A DNA stretch of 64,000 bases from Leuctra nigra (lineage: Eukaryota > Arthropoda > Insecta > Plecoptera > Leuctridae). Numbering within the stretch: the first letter of the stretch is position 1; every line of letters starts with the position of its first letter. The stretch spans positions 36,632,434-36,696,433 of the forward strand of contig OW203764.1 of the NCBI GenBank assembly GCA_934045905.1. Direction: 5' to 3'. Shown one piece after another: positions 1-12,400 of the stretch. The notes beneath the pieces were generated by a model, which was not told the origin of the DNA, did not search any database, and was given only the letters and a program-made list of their open reading frames with translations. The position numbers and the translations under genes were made by a program.

Positions 1-198
1 TACCATTTTACTGTACCCGTAAAGACAAGAGGTTGGACCAGTGACAAGAGGTTGGTCGCATTATTTGAATGAAACAAGGCGGGAAAAAAAGGCGGGAGGT
101 TCGAAAAAGGTTCGAAAACGAACCTTAGAGGTTCGTTTTTCGAACCTAGCTAGCCGGTTTGGTTCGGTTTGAAAACGAACCGGTTCGCCCAACCCTAG
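1..198. mobile_element. Right end of a hAT-like element cut by the window edge
   Basis: A stretch dominated by short GAACC/GGTTC repeats in both orientations (about 100-187) ends in CCCAACCCTAG. The layout (subterminal short repeats, then a terminal motif) matches complete hAT elements elsewhere in this window. The left end and target duplication are outside, so this is by analogy. Confidence 0.45.
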
Positions 199-232
199 AA
201 TATAATGATTACGCTATGTTCTGTTGTTGCAG

Positions 233-468
233 GTGTTGCAGCCAAAATGTTCGTAGTTGATGTAGTGACTCAAGAGGTTGAGGGGCCGACGATCGTGCGA
301 GGGAACTTGTCACAAACGGTGGGAGAGTTCAAACAAATGTTAGCCAAAATACTGAACCTAGATGGCGAAACAATCAAGGTTGTGCTGGAGAAATATAGCA
401 ATGAACCAAGGCTCCTTGAAAATGACTCTCAGACATTGAAGTTTGAAGGATTTTATGGATCCAACAAG
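233..468 (+). CDS. Usp47: USP47 exon a (first in window)
   Basis: Acceptor TTGTTGCAG ends at 232 and donor AAG/GTATGA follows 468. It enters with two bases of a split codon and leaves in phase 0. It encodes a ubiquitin-like segment with GNLSQTVGEFKQMLAKIL and ends at GFYGSNK. Confidence 0.88.
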
Positions 469-3400
469 GTATGAACTGTTCATGTTCCTTTTCATGTTGT
501 AGAGATATAGATATTATGGTTTATGGCGCTCAACAGCGAGGTTATCCGTAGACTCCAGTAATAGAATGGGACATTACAGTAGACCTTTCCTCACATTGAG
601 AGGATGTAGGTAACATGAAGAAGTTTAGATTACAAATAATCCATGTTCAATAGACTTACGATACGATAATCAAATATTCGGGCTGTTTCAAATGTAATAT
701 TATCGGAGAGTAAAAGATAAAATGTCAAGTTTTTCTGAAGTTGTCCGCGAAAGAATGTTTAAAATACGGACGAATCTCTCCTCCACCTCTCCAGTTTCAT
801 TAAAGTGGAAAAAATGGTTTTAAGATACATAACTCGAGCAGGTGGCTGTAGTTGGTTTCGTACATATAAAATGTGAAAACTTAAATTATTGAGAACAACT
901 GTGTTCAAACTCAAAATATTGTTTTATTTTCAGATTTTTGTGGCATCTTCCATTGACGATGATCCAGATAAACCGTTTATTGTATCAAAGTTACACAAAT
1001 TAATAGATAGATTTGAACATATCATCACGCTTCACATGGTTCTTCCTAATACTGATAGAGGTAAGCAAGGTAAAATGAAGACGAAACGAAATTGTGTGTA
1101 TGAAGCAGGCTTTATAAAATCATGGGTAGAGATCCGATTATATGGTGATCGCGAAATTTTTGAAGTGTTGTAAATGACTCATATTTCTAAATATAAATGC
1201 GTTTCCATATGTTTCTGACCCAAAAACACTGGAATCTAATCGCGACAAAACGCGAAATTTACCCTCAACACCGCTAAACACCACCAAACTGACTAAATCG
1301 CGAAATATCACCAAATTGAATATATTTCATGTTTATATATCATGTTTATATCATGTTTATATATATGCTTGTCAGTTTAGTTTTTATAGTATTATTGACT
1401 GATGAAGGCATTTGTAAATAAAGCCAAAATATTTCAATAAATAATATCAAAAACTCTTGAGTGAAAAGTCTTTAACATTGTAATTGTTTATAAATATAAC
1501 CTCAAGAAAGAAGGAACATCGAATTAATATTTCATGTTATCTTGTAAATTTCGCAGTTGATTTTCTAATTTTTCTTAGGATCACTAAGGTAAACCCCAAT
1601 ATTCATCCTTTTTTATTTCTAAAATCAGTCGGTGACCCTCCCCTATTCGCGTACATGACAGAAGAGCTCTGACCTTGTAGAAAACTACTTGGGGTTGCTT
1701 AGTGGGAGGGGCAGTGACCTCGCATTATCACGTGAAAATAAAGTTGACATATGTCTTTTACAGTCGCAATACATCAACACACAGCATGAAACAGCTTAAT
1801 AATTCTAATTTTGATTTTGCATTGTGAAAAACCAAGGTGGACAGTCACTTGCTGTACTGGCTTACCTGGGAGGGTTTAAATTTGTGAGTGTTATAATGTT
1901 GACCCTCTTCATTTAGATCGCGAGAAAATGTATAGTTACCTTACAACATTGCTCTGGCATTTGAATAGAAGAGTAAATGGTGACAATATTATGAAAGTTC
2001 CAGCACTTGTAGGTATACACACATTCTTCAATGGAAATTCTAATACTCATAATCTGAAGTTTATCTATATTTTTTAAAAACATAAAACGCGAAATTGACA
2101 AATCTTAAAACTACAAAACGCAAAATTTCCAATTCCAAAAACGAAATTTTTAAGTTTTTTAAACCATATAATCGGATCTCTAATCATGGGTCAGCTCTAA
2201 ATTCTAAATTTCTAAATTTAGGGTTCTTCTAAATTTTCTTCCTCACAGATCGATCCTACTTTGCGTAAAATTTTAATTCATTCAATTTTTAGATAGCAAT
2301 GCTATTGAATTTCAAGTTTTTATATTAGGTTGGTAGGTAGGTACTAGGTATACATTTTTTTTAATAACAAACAAATGTGTATTAGAGGATTGTTTACTTT
2401 TCAATTAGTAGGTACCTAATACCTATTGGGTTGATCAGGTTGACATGATGCCAATGTACAGTTGACAAATACGTCTTTTTGACCCTGAAGGAGAGCATTC
2501 ATGCTTAGATTGCATGTAATCTACTCCACTCAGTTATAAATGTCTGTACTTCCTGTAGAAACGCTTGAGAAGTTGTCCATACCGGTGCCGAACGAAGAGT
2601 GCAGCAGTGCCGCTGTCACTCTGGGCGTGGAATCCATGGAGATGAACCAGCGAGAGTCGTCGCCGCATCCCCCGAGAGACAACTCTCCGCAGCCGGCGCT
2701 GGATGCCGAGGACGAGGGGCTGGGCACGACAGGCCACAGCGATCAGAGCAATAGGTTGGTACCACTGTCACTGCTACGTTCACCTACTCGGTCAAGAGAT
2801 AGGATGCTTCGGTCACGCTGGAGATGTCTCAGTTTCCGACAAAATAGCTTGACAGTTGTTTTTGACAGCTCTTCAACATGGCATCAAATGTTTTGCTGTT
2901 TACTTTTCAAGGTTAGGAGTTATTAGGGATGTCGGCGGGTACTCGGGTACTCGTGCGGTTCCAGGTAATCAATTCTCGGTTAATAAATAATACTCCCGGG
3001 TCAATGTTTTTTTTTTGATCGATTACGCTCAATCACAGTCGGACAGCTGCCCTTCAAGGGCAAAATGAACAACCTTGCTTTGCTAAGGGGCGTGAGAGTG
3101 GAATGTGGTAGGAGGGGTGAAAACATGTGGAGGGTGTACTGAAGCACGGGAAAAATGTGTCTGTTCATTTTCAATCACACTGTAGACAAGAGTGAAAGTT
3201 GAAACCGCGGGTGAAAAAGGTGCATACATTTGTGTTTTCTTATGATTGAAGTTGTCACTGTTATATCATAGAATATTATATTAGTCCAAGTGATTCTACA
3301 CGACAAATCCTATCCTGTTTTCTCGAACTCTTTTCAAGGACAAGTGCACACAGATTGCCCAGAGAGAAGGTCTCCTCTCAAGCAGCTGACTACAGTGCGG

Positions 3401-6400
3401 CGTGTTTATTTACGGCGTTTTTTTGGTGGGGGGGGGAGGGGGCAATTACCCAATTCTGACCCGAGTATTTATGACTGGTACCCGATTCCTGATTTTCGGA
3501 CCCGCCGCCGTCCCTAGTAGTTATTGATATCATTTTACCAAGTTTCAGTTCAACTGAACTGACAATCAACAGTTTTGAATCCATGCTTCAAAAGAGAATG
3601 TATTTTTGTTTCTTTTAGTTATAAATGACCTGCATATTATGCACTTTTTTAACAAGTGGTGCTCAGCGCTTGGGCTCTAAGTTTAGTGCTCAAGGCATGC
3701 TTACATATATACATATTCTTAAAAGCCGGTCCAGTAACTCCCTGCGAGTATTCCTAAAACCTCTGTCTTAACTTGCGGCTAGCTTACAAAACCTGTGTGA
3801 AGGACATTGACTGTATACTTCAGATCCTTTAAATTTACTAGCACGTATGCATTTAATTTCAGTGAAGACAGCAGTTTGACCGACAGCGAGCGCACTCTGG
3901 TCGGGGACGAGGTTTTGGCACAGTTGTCAAGTCCAAGCAATTCTTCACCTGGCTCGGATCCACAGAACATCTCCTCGCCAGATGAGGGACAACCAGCCAA
4001 CTACAATACGTTTGCCAAAGTAAGGACACTAAATGTCAAAAAAGAACTCGAGTTCATGTCATTATTCTCTACTAACAATGATTTGTTGCCATGAATAAAA
4101 CTAGTTCAAACGCATGGTAAACCTGGTTTGAAGTCAGATATTGGATGCATGATGTTCTTCTATTTTTTTTAAATTGTGGAATTCAGTTTCAAACAAAACT
4201 AGACAAAAATGTGAAACTTCTTCTCCAGGATGACTTACCTGAGATGTGGGAAGACGATGAAGACTCTGCAATTGCCAGTGACAAGAAGCGGATCAACTAC
4301 TACTTCAAAGCTTCTACGTACGCTGATTCGGCCAACCAGAGAAGTAAGTCATTGCTCTACTCACTCCTGCTTTTTGCCTTCCACCAGGAGGAAGACTTTC
4401 TGAATCTCTCACAAAACCTTATTAATTATTTAATTTATTTGTATTATCTCACGTTAGGTACGAGATAGCCTGCTGAAAGGTGTAGGAGGAGTTTATCTTT
4501 GTTGTTCTTAGTTTGGTGTAGCGAGCAGACACTTGTGTGGAGGTGTGAATGGTTGAAATGTGTTTCAGTGCTGAAGGTGCTGGTGGACAAACGCATGATC
4601 CTGGGCAGCCTGAAGCGAGGAGTCGAGCCGTACGTCGGAGTCCCCATCGAGTTCTTCAAGATCTACCGGGTCTACTCGGGCCAGCAGGAGTTCGAATGCT
4701 CTCGGCTGACCGAGAGTCTCAGCTCGTATCGAGATGACGAGACCCTCTGGATCAAGCTCGGTCGGGCGCTGCGAAAGGGCGAACACCGGGGGAAAATCTA
4801 CCAGCTGTTGCCAAATGATGCCGAGGTGAGACCACTTCGGGAGTTTTGGGTTTTGGCTACTGGATGAGTCTGTCCACTTTTTAGCACTTTACTACCGAAT
4901 TGATCAAGCAGCTAAAACTGCCATTTGAGTGACAAAAAGTTGTGAAAGTGGAGACAGGACCTACCTATTGCGTATGAATTTTTTTTATACAATAATAATG
5001 GAGCAAGTTAAGCGGGCGGGTGTCTTCTTTATACTCTTCTCTACTCTATGTTCTCGTCTATTCATGCTGCTATCAGGTCATGCTCAAACTTAAGCTGGGT
5101 TCCCATACTTCACATCGAATTCGCTTCCGGTTCGCTTCGCTTTCGCAAAATGGCTACCTTTTAACAAGGGAAATCGTCCATGTTTACATTCGCATGTTCC
5201 CGTGTTTCGGTTTCGTTAAAGTTGAGCCAATTTTAACTTTGACGAGACCGAAACGAAACCGAAACAAGTGAACATGCGAATGTAAACATGGACGATTTCC
5301 TTTGTTAAAAGGTAGCCATTTTGCGAAAGCGAAGCGAACCGGAAGCGAATTCGATGCGAAGTATGGGAACCCAGCTTAATGCTATAATACTTCCCGGGGC
5401 AGTTTACATTCCCCTAGAGAAGTGGGATTAAATGCAATTGCTAATTTCCATATTTGCTTTTGTCTGTCATTCTCCTGTACATATTCATATTTAATATTAA
5501 TATGTATTTTTTCAGCCTATGAAGTTCCTCTGCGACTGGATATTGGGGAGAGAGACCACAGTCCGGGAAGCTAAACGAGATATTTTAGCAGAATTAAAGC
5601 AAAAATACTCGATTGATATTCCCATGGAACGTTGCCGCCTGCGAAAGAAGAGCTGGAAGAACCCGACCAAGGTTCATCGAGACGACGAGAAGTTCGATGA
5701 CATTGGTCTGCTAGCCAACTGGGAGCTATTCCTTCAGGAACTGCCCGAGCCGGAGCCAGTGACGTCGGCTGATCAAATGGTGCTCTTCGTCAGGAGGTGG
5801 TGTCCGGCGACACTGGAGTTGCAGCCGTTCAACGAAGTCATACTCGACTCCACGGCCGTCGAAGAGCTCAAGTCCAAGGTGAGCGCAATTCAGTGGATTT
5901 CAACCATGATCACACTACCCCTGCTGTGATGTCTATGAGATCCGATACATGTGTAACTGTTCACATCGTTTCTCCAATCATGTGTTTTTGTGCAAATGTT
6001 GAAAAACAATGTGTAGGATTGGTTTGCGTCTAGTTCTTTAACAAAAAATATGTCTTCCGATTAGTTTAGAAGTCAGAATGGTACGATCAGATTGAAATTA
6101 TATATAAAACATTTATTTTCGAAATGTCTCTGCCTTGCAACAAGGTATACAAATAATCAGAATAATAATCAACAATAATGAATTAAATTTATAATTTAAT
6201 AATTATACTATATAGTGTAAATGAAATAAACATAACTATTTTAGATTATATTAGTGGTTCCTAAAAATTATAATTGAAACTTTTAAAGCTAATAAAACAA
6301 TGTCATCAATAAGGAACCTAACAGAAATAGAAAATGGTTTACAAAATTGAATAAAAAAATCTGAAATCGTGCCACGCGCACCAATAAACAGACCAATTAT

Positions 6401-9400
6401 TTCAATTTTGTCAATATCATACAAATTCTTAAAAAAAGATATAGTCGGTTCATAGTGTAGTTTCTTCTCCACGTCAACTTCTCCTGGTTGAGCTGTGTTT
6501 CTCTCGAATCGGATGGTAGGATCGAGGATGAACGCTTGTCGGGATTGTCTTGAGATAACTATGATGTCGATTCTCTTGGTACTGCCATTGTCGGCGATGC
6601 AGTGAACTTCCTCGTACACTTCATACTTCTTCTGTGCTCGGAAGGCGTCGGCAATGGCAGTACGAATAGCATGATGACGGGAGTTGCGAAGAAGTTCGCC
6701 GTGAGGACAGGAGCCGAGAACGTGGGCAAGGGTTTCTATCTCATCGCAGTGTCTGCAATGGATCCCGTCTCGACTTCTGCCCGCAATAACTCTCACCGGT
6801 GCAACGTTGGCCGTCATCTTTAGTGCATCTCGCCACTCAGAACAAGATAGACCCTTCTTCTGATGAATCCACTTGTTAGCTGGTGTGTATTGTTGATAAA
6901 GCTCAACTCCAGCGCCTTTCTGCCGAAGAGCGCACCACTGATCATACTCTCTTCGGCGAAGTATATCTCTGAGGTTTTGAGCGGTTACCTTCTTGATTGA
7001 TGACACTTCTGACGAATTCTCCTCCAGATGCAGCTTCGACATACAATCCTGCTTTTCTTTGGAGGTATCTCGCACAATGCTGACATAGTTGTTATTGGCT
7101 TTCTCTAGCGATTGGCATATGTTATGGTGTTGAAGAAAAGCCTCCCATCTTGCATTAAATATTCCGAGACCTTTGAACTTACGGGCAGTATAAATCATGG
7201 AGTCCGGGGTGTCAGTCGGCAGACTCAAGATCTCCTTGACTGCACTTCTAACAAGTTTATCTATGTCAGACAGAAACGTCATTGGTAAGTTCGCAAGTGG
7301 AGCCGATTGCAGGGGGTAAATTAACGTAGGCCAGATGTATTGATTCAAAATGTTAAGTTTCTGATCAGCAATTAGAAGTGGAGATGATACCAACTGATCA
7401 AGCTTGACATTTAGATTCGAAATTATTTTCTTGTGATCAAAGACAATGGCTTCAGAAAAGTTTACTCCCAAGTACTTGATTGTCTCTTTCTCCTTTATAC
7501 TAACAATTTCCGAATCATTATCAACAAGAAGAGATGTTGATATAAGTCTTCCTTTTTCTACCACTATGGCACAACTCTTCTTTGCGTTAATCTCCAGCCC
7601 GATATCTTTCAACCTGCTTATAGCCATATTTGCCAGTTCTATTGCTGCTTCCTTGCTCTTGCCAACCACTGCAGTGTCGTCTGCAAATCCCAGAACGGAG
7701 AAATTTTCCAGATCTTTCACCAGGTTGAAACCATACTTCTGGGCAACATCTTTCTCTGAAATTTCATCCAGTATATGATCCGTGGCCAGATTGTAGAGAG
7801 AAGGGGACAAAGGAGAACCTTGTAAAACTCCTCGGTTAATCGGAATGCACTTCGTCTTTTCACCGTGGTTTGATTCTATCTTCGTAGTGTTATCATGTTG
7901 TAGATTAATCACAATATTTTGAAGAGGAATGGGAATCGAGGAAGTGCGGATTGTATTTTCAATGTGCGAATGGCCTACGTTATCGAAAGCTTTGCTGATG
8001 TCCAGAAATATAATGGTTGCATCTCCTTTTTCAATGCAGGCCTTCTTAAGTATTCCATCCACTATTGAAACATTAATATATGTGCCAGGAGTGTTCGTGA
8101 ACCCTCGTTGATTAGTGTTAAACGAGAGAAATCTTCTAAGATGCTTATCGAAAACTCTCTCTATTACTCGGCGAAGAATTGATCATATCGAAATGGGCCG
8201 CCAATTGTTCATGTCCATTTTATCTCCCTGTTTCAATATTAACACTGTTCTTGCGTTGTGAAAACATTGAGGGACCCAACCAAATGACAACATTTTGGTA
8301 GCTATCAAGAATAATATGCTACAAACTCTGTCGCACTTGATAGCTCGCATCAACACACGATCTGGTCCTGTTGCCGTGTCCATAGAAATTGACTTCATTG
8401 ATTGCGAGATTTCTTCGGAGCTGATTTTGGTCGAGTAATGTCTGTTCAGATCAATTACCTCTTCAGGTGTTAGTTTGATCGGATATTCAGATCTCATCAT
8501 GTGGTTAGGATTTGAAAACCGATCATGAAATGAGTCGTAGATGCTGCTAGTTGGGACAGTGCAGGTGTGATGTTCACCTCCCATAACAGTGTTCACTGCT
8601 TTTTTCCGTTGGTTGTAGTACTGAAATTGTACATTTGATATAAGTACTTTTCATGCCGTCTCACCCGATCTCGCTTTGAACTCTAGATTGGGTTCTTACA
8701 TTCCTTGTATGTTCTATCATTATGTTTAAATGTTCCCTTTTTTCTAGCTTCATAGTATTTTCTGGCTGGGTGTTTTGGACCTGGGAGATAATCTATAGAC
8801 TTTTCTAAATATGACGAAAGATTACTCACATTTGCATGGAACTCTGATTCATTCATATCTTGCTCAAACATAGTAATCCAGGTGTCAAGTGTGGCGTGAT
8901 GTTCATTTACCTTCTGTGACGAACTGGGAGCAGATGGAGGTGATGGCTCACTTTCAATCCCACCAACAACCGGGATCTCAGAGCTAACAGACGTAGATGA
9001 GCCATTCTTTTGATTTAATTTTGAGTACTTGTCAACTATAGTCGCCCTGTGCTCTTGTCTATGAGCACGGCTGATGCGGACGTTAACACTACGAAATAGC
9101 ATTCCACAGTGGGGACAGGGTTTCTTCACAGCTAGATCATCTTGAGGTGGCTCAGTGATTGTCAATGGGAGAACAGTTTCAGTTTCAGGAGTGTTGTTAT
9201 TAATGTTCACTGCTTGGACTTGCTGATGACACCGTGTGATGCGGGTTTTGACTCGAACAAAATTCTTGTCACAATAGGCATCCTGCGTGAGAAAAGGTTG
9301 CCATAGTAACCTATACAAAAGTATAGGGAAAAAACAAATCTGACAGCGGCAATCCAAATCCCATATTTATAGTGATTACTTGTGAAAGAAAGATATTTAA

Positions 9401-12400
9401 GTAAGTACAAGCTAATAATAATACGCAATATTTATCCATACACATGTTTAAGTTAAATATTCATCTGATAAATATGATTTATAGCTATTATTTATAGCTT
9501 TGACACATTTCCCCTACCATAGCAGCCTCCATTTTTCTACCACTGTGACGTCACGAGCAGGATTCCTATAAGGACATTCATGTCTCGTCTCTGCGGAGTT
9601 ATATTGTGTGGTACACTTTTCAAAGTGGTCAAGAAATTGTACTTGTTCGTCACTTGCGAAAGACATCTCACAGTTTGGACACATGATAGATTGCCTTGTT
9701 TGAGTTGACTGTCCTGGTTGGATGCTAGCTTTAGGTAGACTGTGAACATCTTGAGACTCTGGCTGAGAATCGCTTCCTGGATGTTTTACAGATTGTGATC
9801 GAAATCTAGGTCATCAAGACTAATATTTATCATAGTTTACAAATATTCAGCAAAATTTTAAATTTCAACTCAAATTAGACTTATCTTTTGACAGTTATAT
9901 TTGACTTTAGACCTTTGACTTATTTTTACAAACTCGCTATCCTAAAATGAAGTGAAACAACAAAAAGAAGGCCGTGATTATCAAGACGATTCAAATTTAC
10001 GACGTACAAAAGTAGGTAATAAAATATTTACACTCGGAGGAAATTTGGAGCTGTTCAGTGCTGTGTAAATGATATGGGAAGATTCGTATTTATTATAATA
10101 TAATATTCGATTTGTGGTAGAATTCCCAGAGAAACATTGCGGTTTGAATGGATCAAAATGGTCGCCGCCCGGAACATAACTTTGCATACGCCTCGCCAAT
10201 ATGGAGATTCATGTCTCGTATGCACATACCAAGCATGAATGTTAACTCGTCCCACAGAGCTTTTCCCCAGTCGACTTCATGCTCCCAATATTGAGTAATG
10301 TTTTATCTTCTCTGTTATTTCAGCTCTCTACATTAAGCGGCATCCCGGCTGAGAATGTCGAGTTCTCCAAACCTATGGGATCGTTTCCTTGTGAAACTTC
10401 TGTTCTTGGAATTCACACGGATATGGAGTGGAATACGCAGGCTACCCAACTTGACAATTGGCCTTTTAATATCAATGAAGATGGACACGTGATATTTTAC
10501 AGGTAAGACTTACTTCATTTTTTCGTGATATTAAAAACTAATTAGAGATATAAGGGAAGTATAATATAGAGCTTGCAATAATGCAATGTCACTCCAAGAT
10601 CTTCTCTGCGGGCGATTTCCGATACCTGGACCCTTACCTAATATTGCGAAATGGTAGGACGGTGCTTGCTAGCACGGTTCTACCTTGGGTGCTACCTATC
10701 TTAATAACCCGTAGTAGCACCGACCTTGAACTCGGCACCATCGTAGCACCTACATTTCGCGATATTAGGTAAGGGTCCTGAGTGCTCCGATTCACCTAGA
10801 AAATTAAATGAGTAGAATCAAATTCTTTGATTCTGCTTATTTTATTTTGGAACCAAAATCTAGCAATTCCGATTCTTTTCAAATTTCAACCAATTTTGTT
10901 GCTACATAGGTAGTAAGTACTTACTTTTTCATTGGTTTGAAATTTGAATTCACTAACCAATTAGCTTGGTTGCTGTTCAGAATTGCACACACTTGAAGAA
11001 AAGTAAAATGGCTGTTTGAAGTCAATTAGAATACTTTATCTATTCTGGCAAAATATAGATTTTGAATTCCCATAAGAGTGTGAAATGACAATATGTTTTT
11101 AAATTGTTACTATAGAGTTACTTATTAATATTAGTTTAGTACTAAATAAAGCCTAAAGAATTGTAATTGGTAGAGAATCGGCAACGCAAGAATCTCTTAA
11201 AAGAATTGGTATCGGAATCGTGTAAAATTGGATTAATCGCCTAGTCTAAAGCCATCCATCCCCTGATGCAGACATCATGCCAAGTCAAGAGTGTTTATGT
11301 ATCTTGCAGCTACCTAGAGTTGGATTGGGGTGGTTCCTTTTGAAATAGCTTTTTAAAAGGTTAGTTTAACAAAGAAAAAAATAGCTTCAAATGATTTAGT
11401 TCCTTTTTGACTTGAGAAAGTAGAAGTTCAAGTAACTTCGTAATGGCGGAAAAAATATAACCTCCTCAATGCAGGGTAAATATCCAACAAGGATACTGAT
11501 ATAAGGGGATATATAATGAATAATGATATACTTGCCACAAGCTACACCTCATCAGGATGATGTGTAGAAAGTGGTAGATTGCAGCAGGTATTAGCAGTGT
11601 AAACTATATCGAGGAGAGTATGTTTTTGAGGGGTCTAGATTGAACTCGAATACGTACTTAAAGTACGAATCAACTAATCGTGATACCCAGGTATATTCGC
11701 AAATATCTGAGTCTCTACCCATCCCGACCCTTCCCGGCCACGGGCTTCTATTCAAGCGCTCGATTGCCAAAAATGAGCAGTTAACCCGTCCATTCATGCG
11801 CTTCATTAGACAATATGGATTCTTAAGATGTTTAGGGAATTGCGATTTTGATACTTTTGACGGCAAAAATGAATGTCACATTATACATAGATGAAAATAA
11901 TTTTTTATTTTTCAAAATCGGTTCATATTTGGCCAAAATAATTTGTATCTCATATTTTATGCGTGCAATCAGTTTCGGCCAAATATGAACCGATTTTGAA
12001 AAATAAAAAATGATTTTCATCTATGTTCAATTTGAGATTCATTTTTGCCGTCAAAAGTATCAAAATCGCAATTCCCTAAACATCTTAAGAATCCATATTG
12101 TCTAATGAAGCGCATGAATGGACGGATTGACAGCTCATTCTTGGCAATCGAGCGCTTGAATAGAAGCCCGTGCTCAGGAAGGGTCGGGATGGGTCGAGAC
12201 TCAGATATTTGCGAATATACCTGGGTATCACGATTAGTTGATTCGTACTTTAGTGTAAAAACCGCAAGTCGAAGCAAAGTATCAAGTAATTTTCATCTTG
12301 TATCTGTAAAATCAAAAAAACACCAGAGAACAGCAATGGTGTCATTAGATTTTGGATCCACCTCCAATCACTCACGGTTCTCCACATCAGTGATGCCCGC

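Larger units (their letters stand above)
6251..9357 (-). mobile_element. Decayed R2-like non-LTR retrotransposon
   Basis: Antisense in the USP47 intron. In element order: C2H2-type zinc fingers (about 9295-9060), a reverse transcriptase start (about 8590-8186), RT core, CCHC knuckle and a C-terminal restriction-like endonuclease region (8182-6251). This is the single-ORF architecture of the R2/NeSL/Hero group. The frame is broken by TAG at 8683-8685, a frameshift near 8620 and TGA at 8183-8185, so the copy is dead. R2 itself targets rDNA; this copy is in a protein-gene intron, so it is either a related clade or an off-target insertion. The extreme ends are not clear. Confidence 0.85.

Noticed and set aside
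7446..7778. 110-codon plus-strand frame
   Set aside because: Antisense to the RT core of the retroelement, which carries recognisable catalytic motifs.
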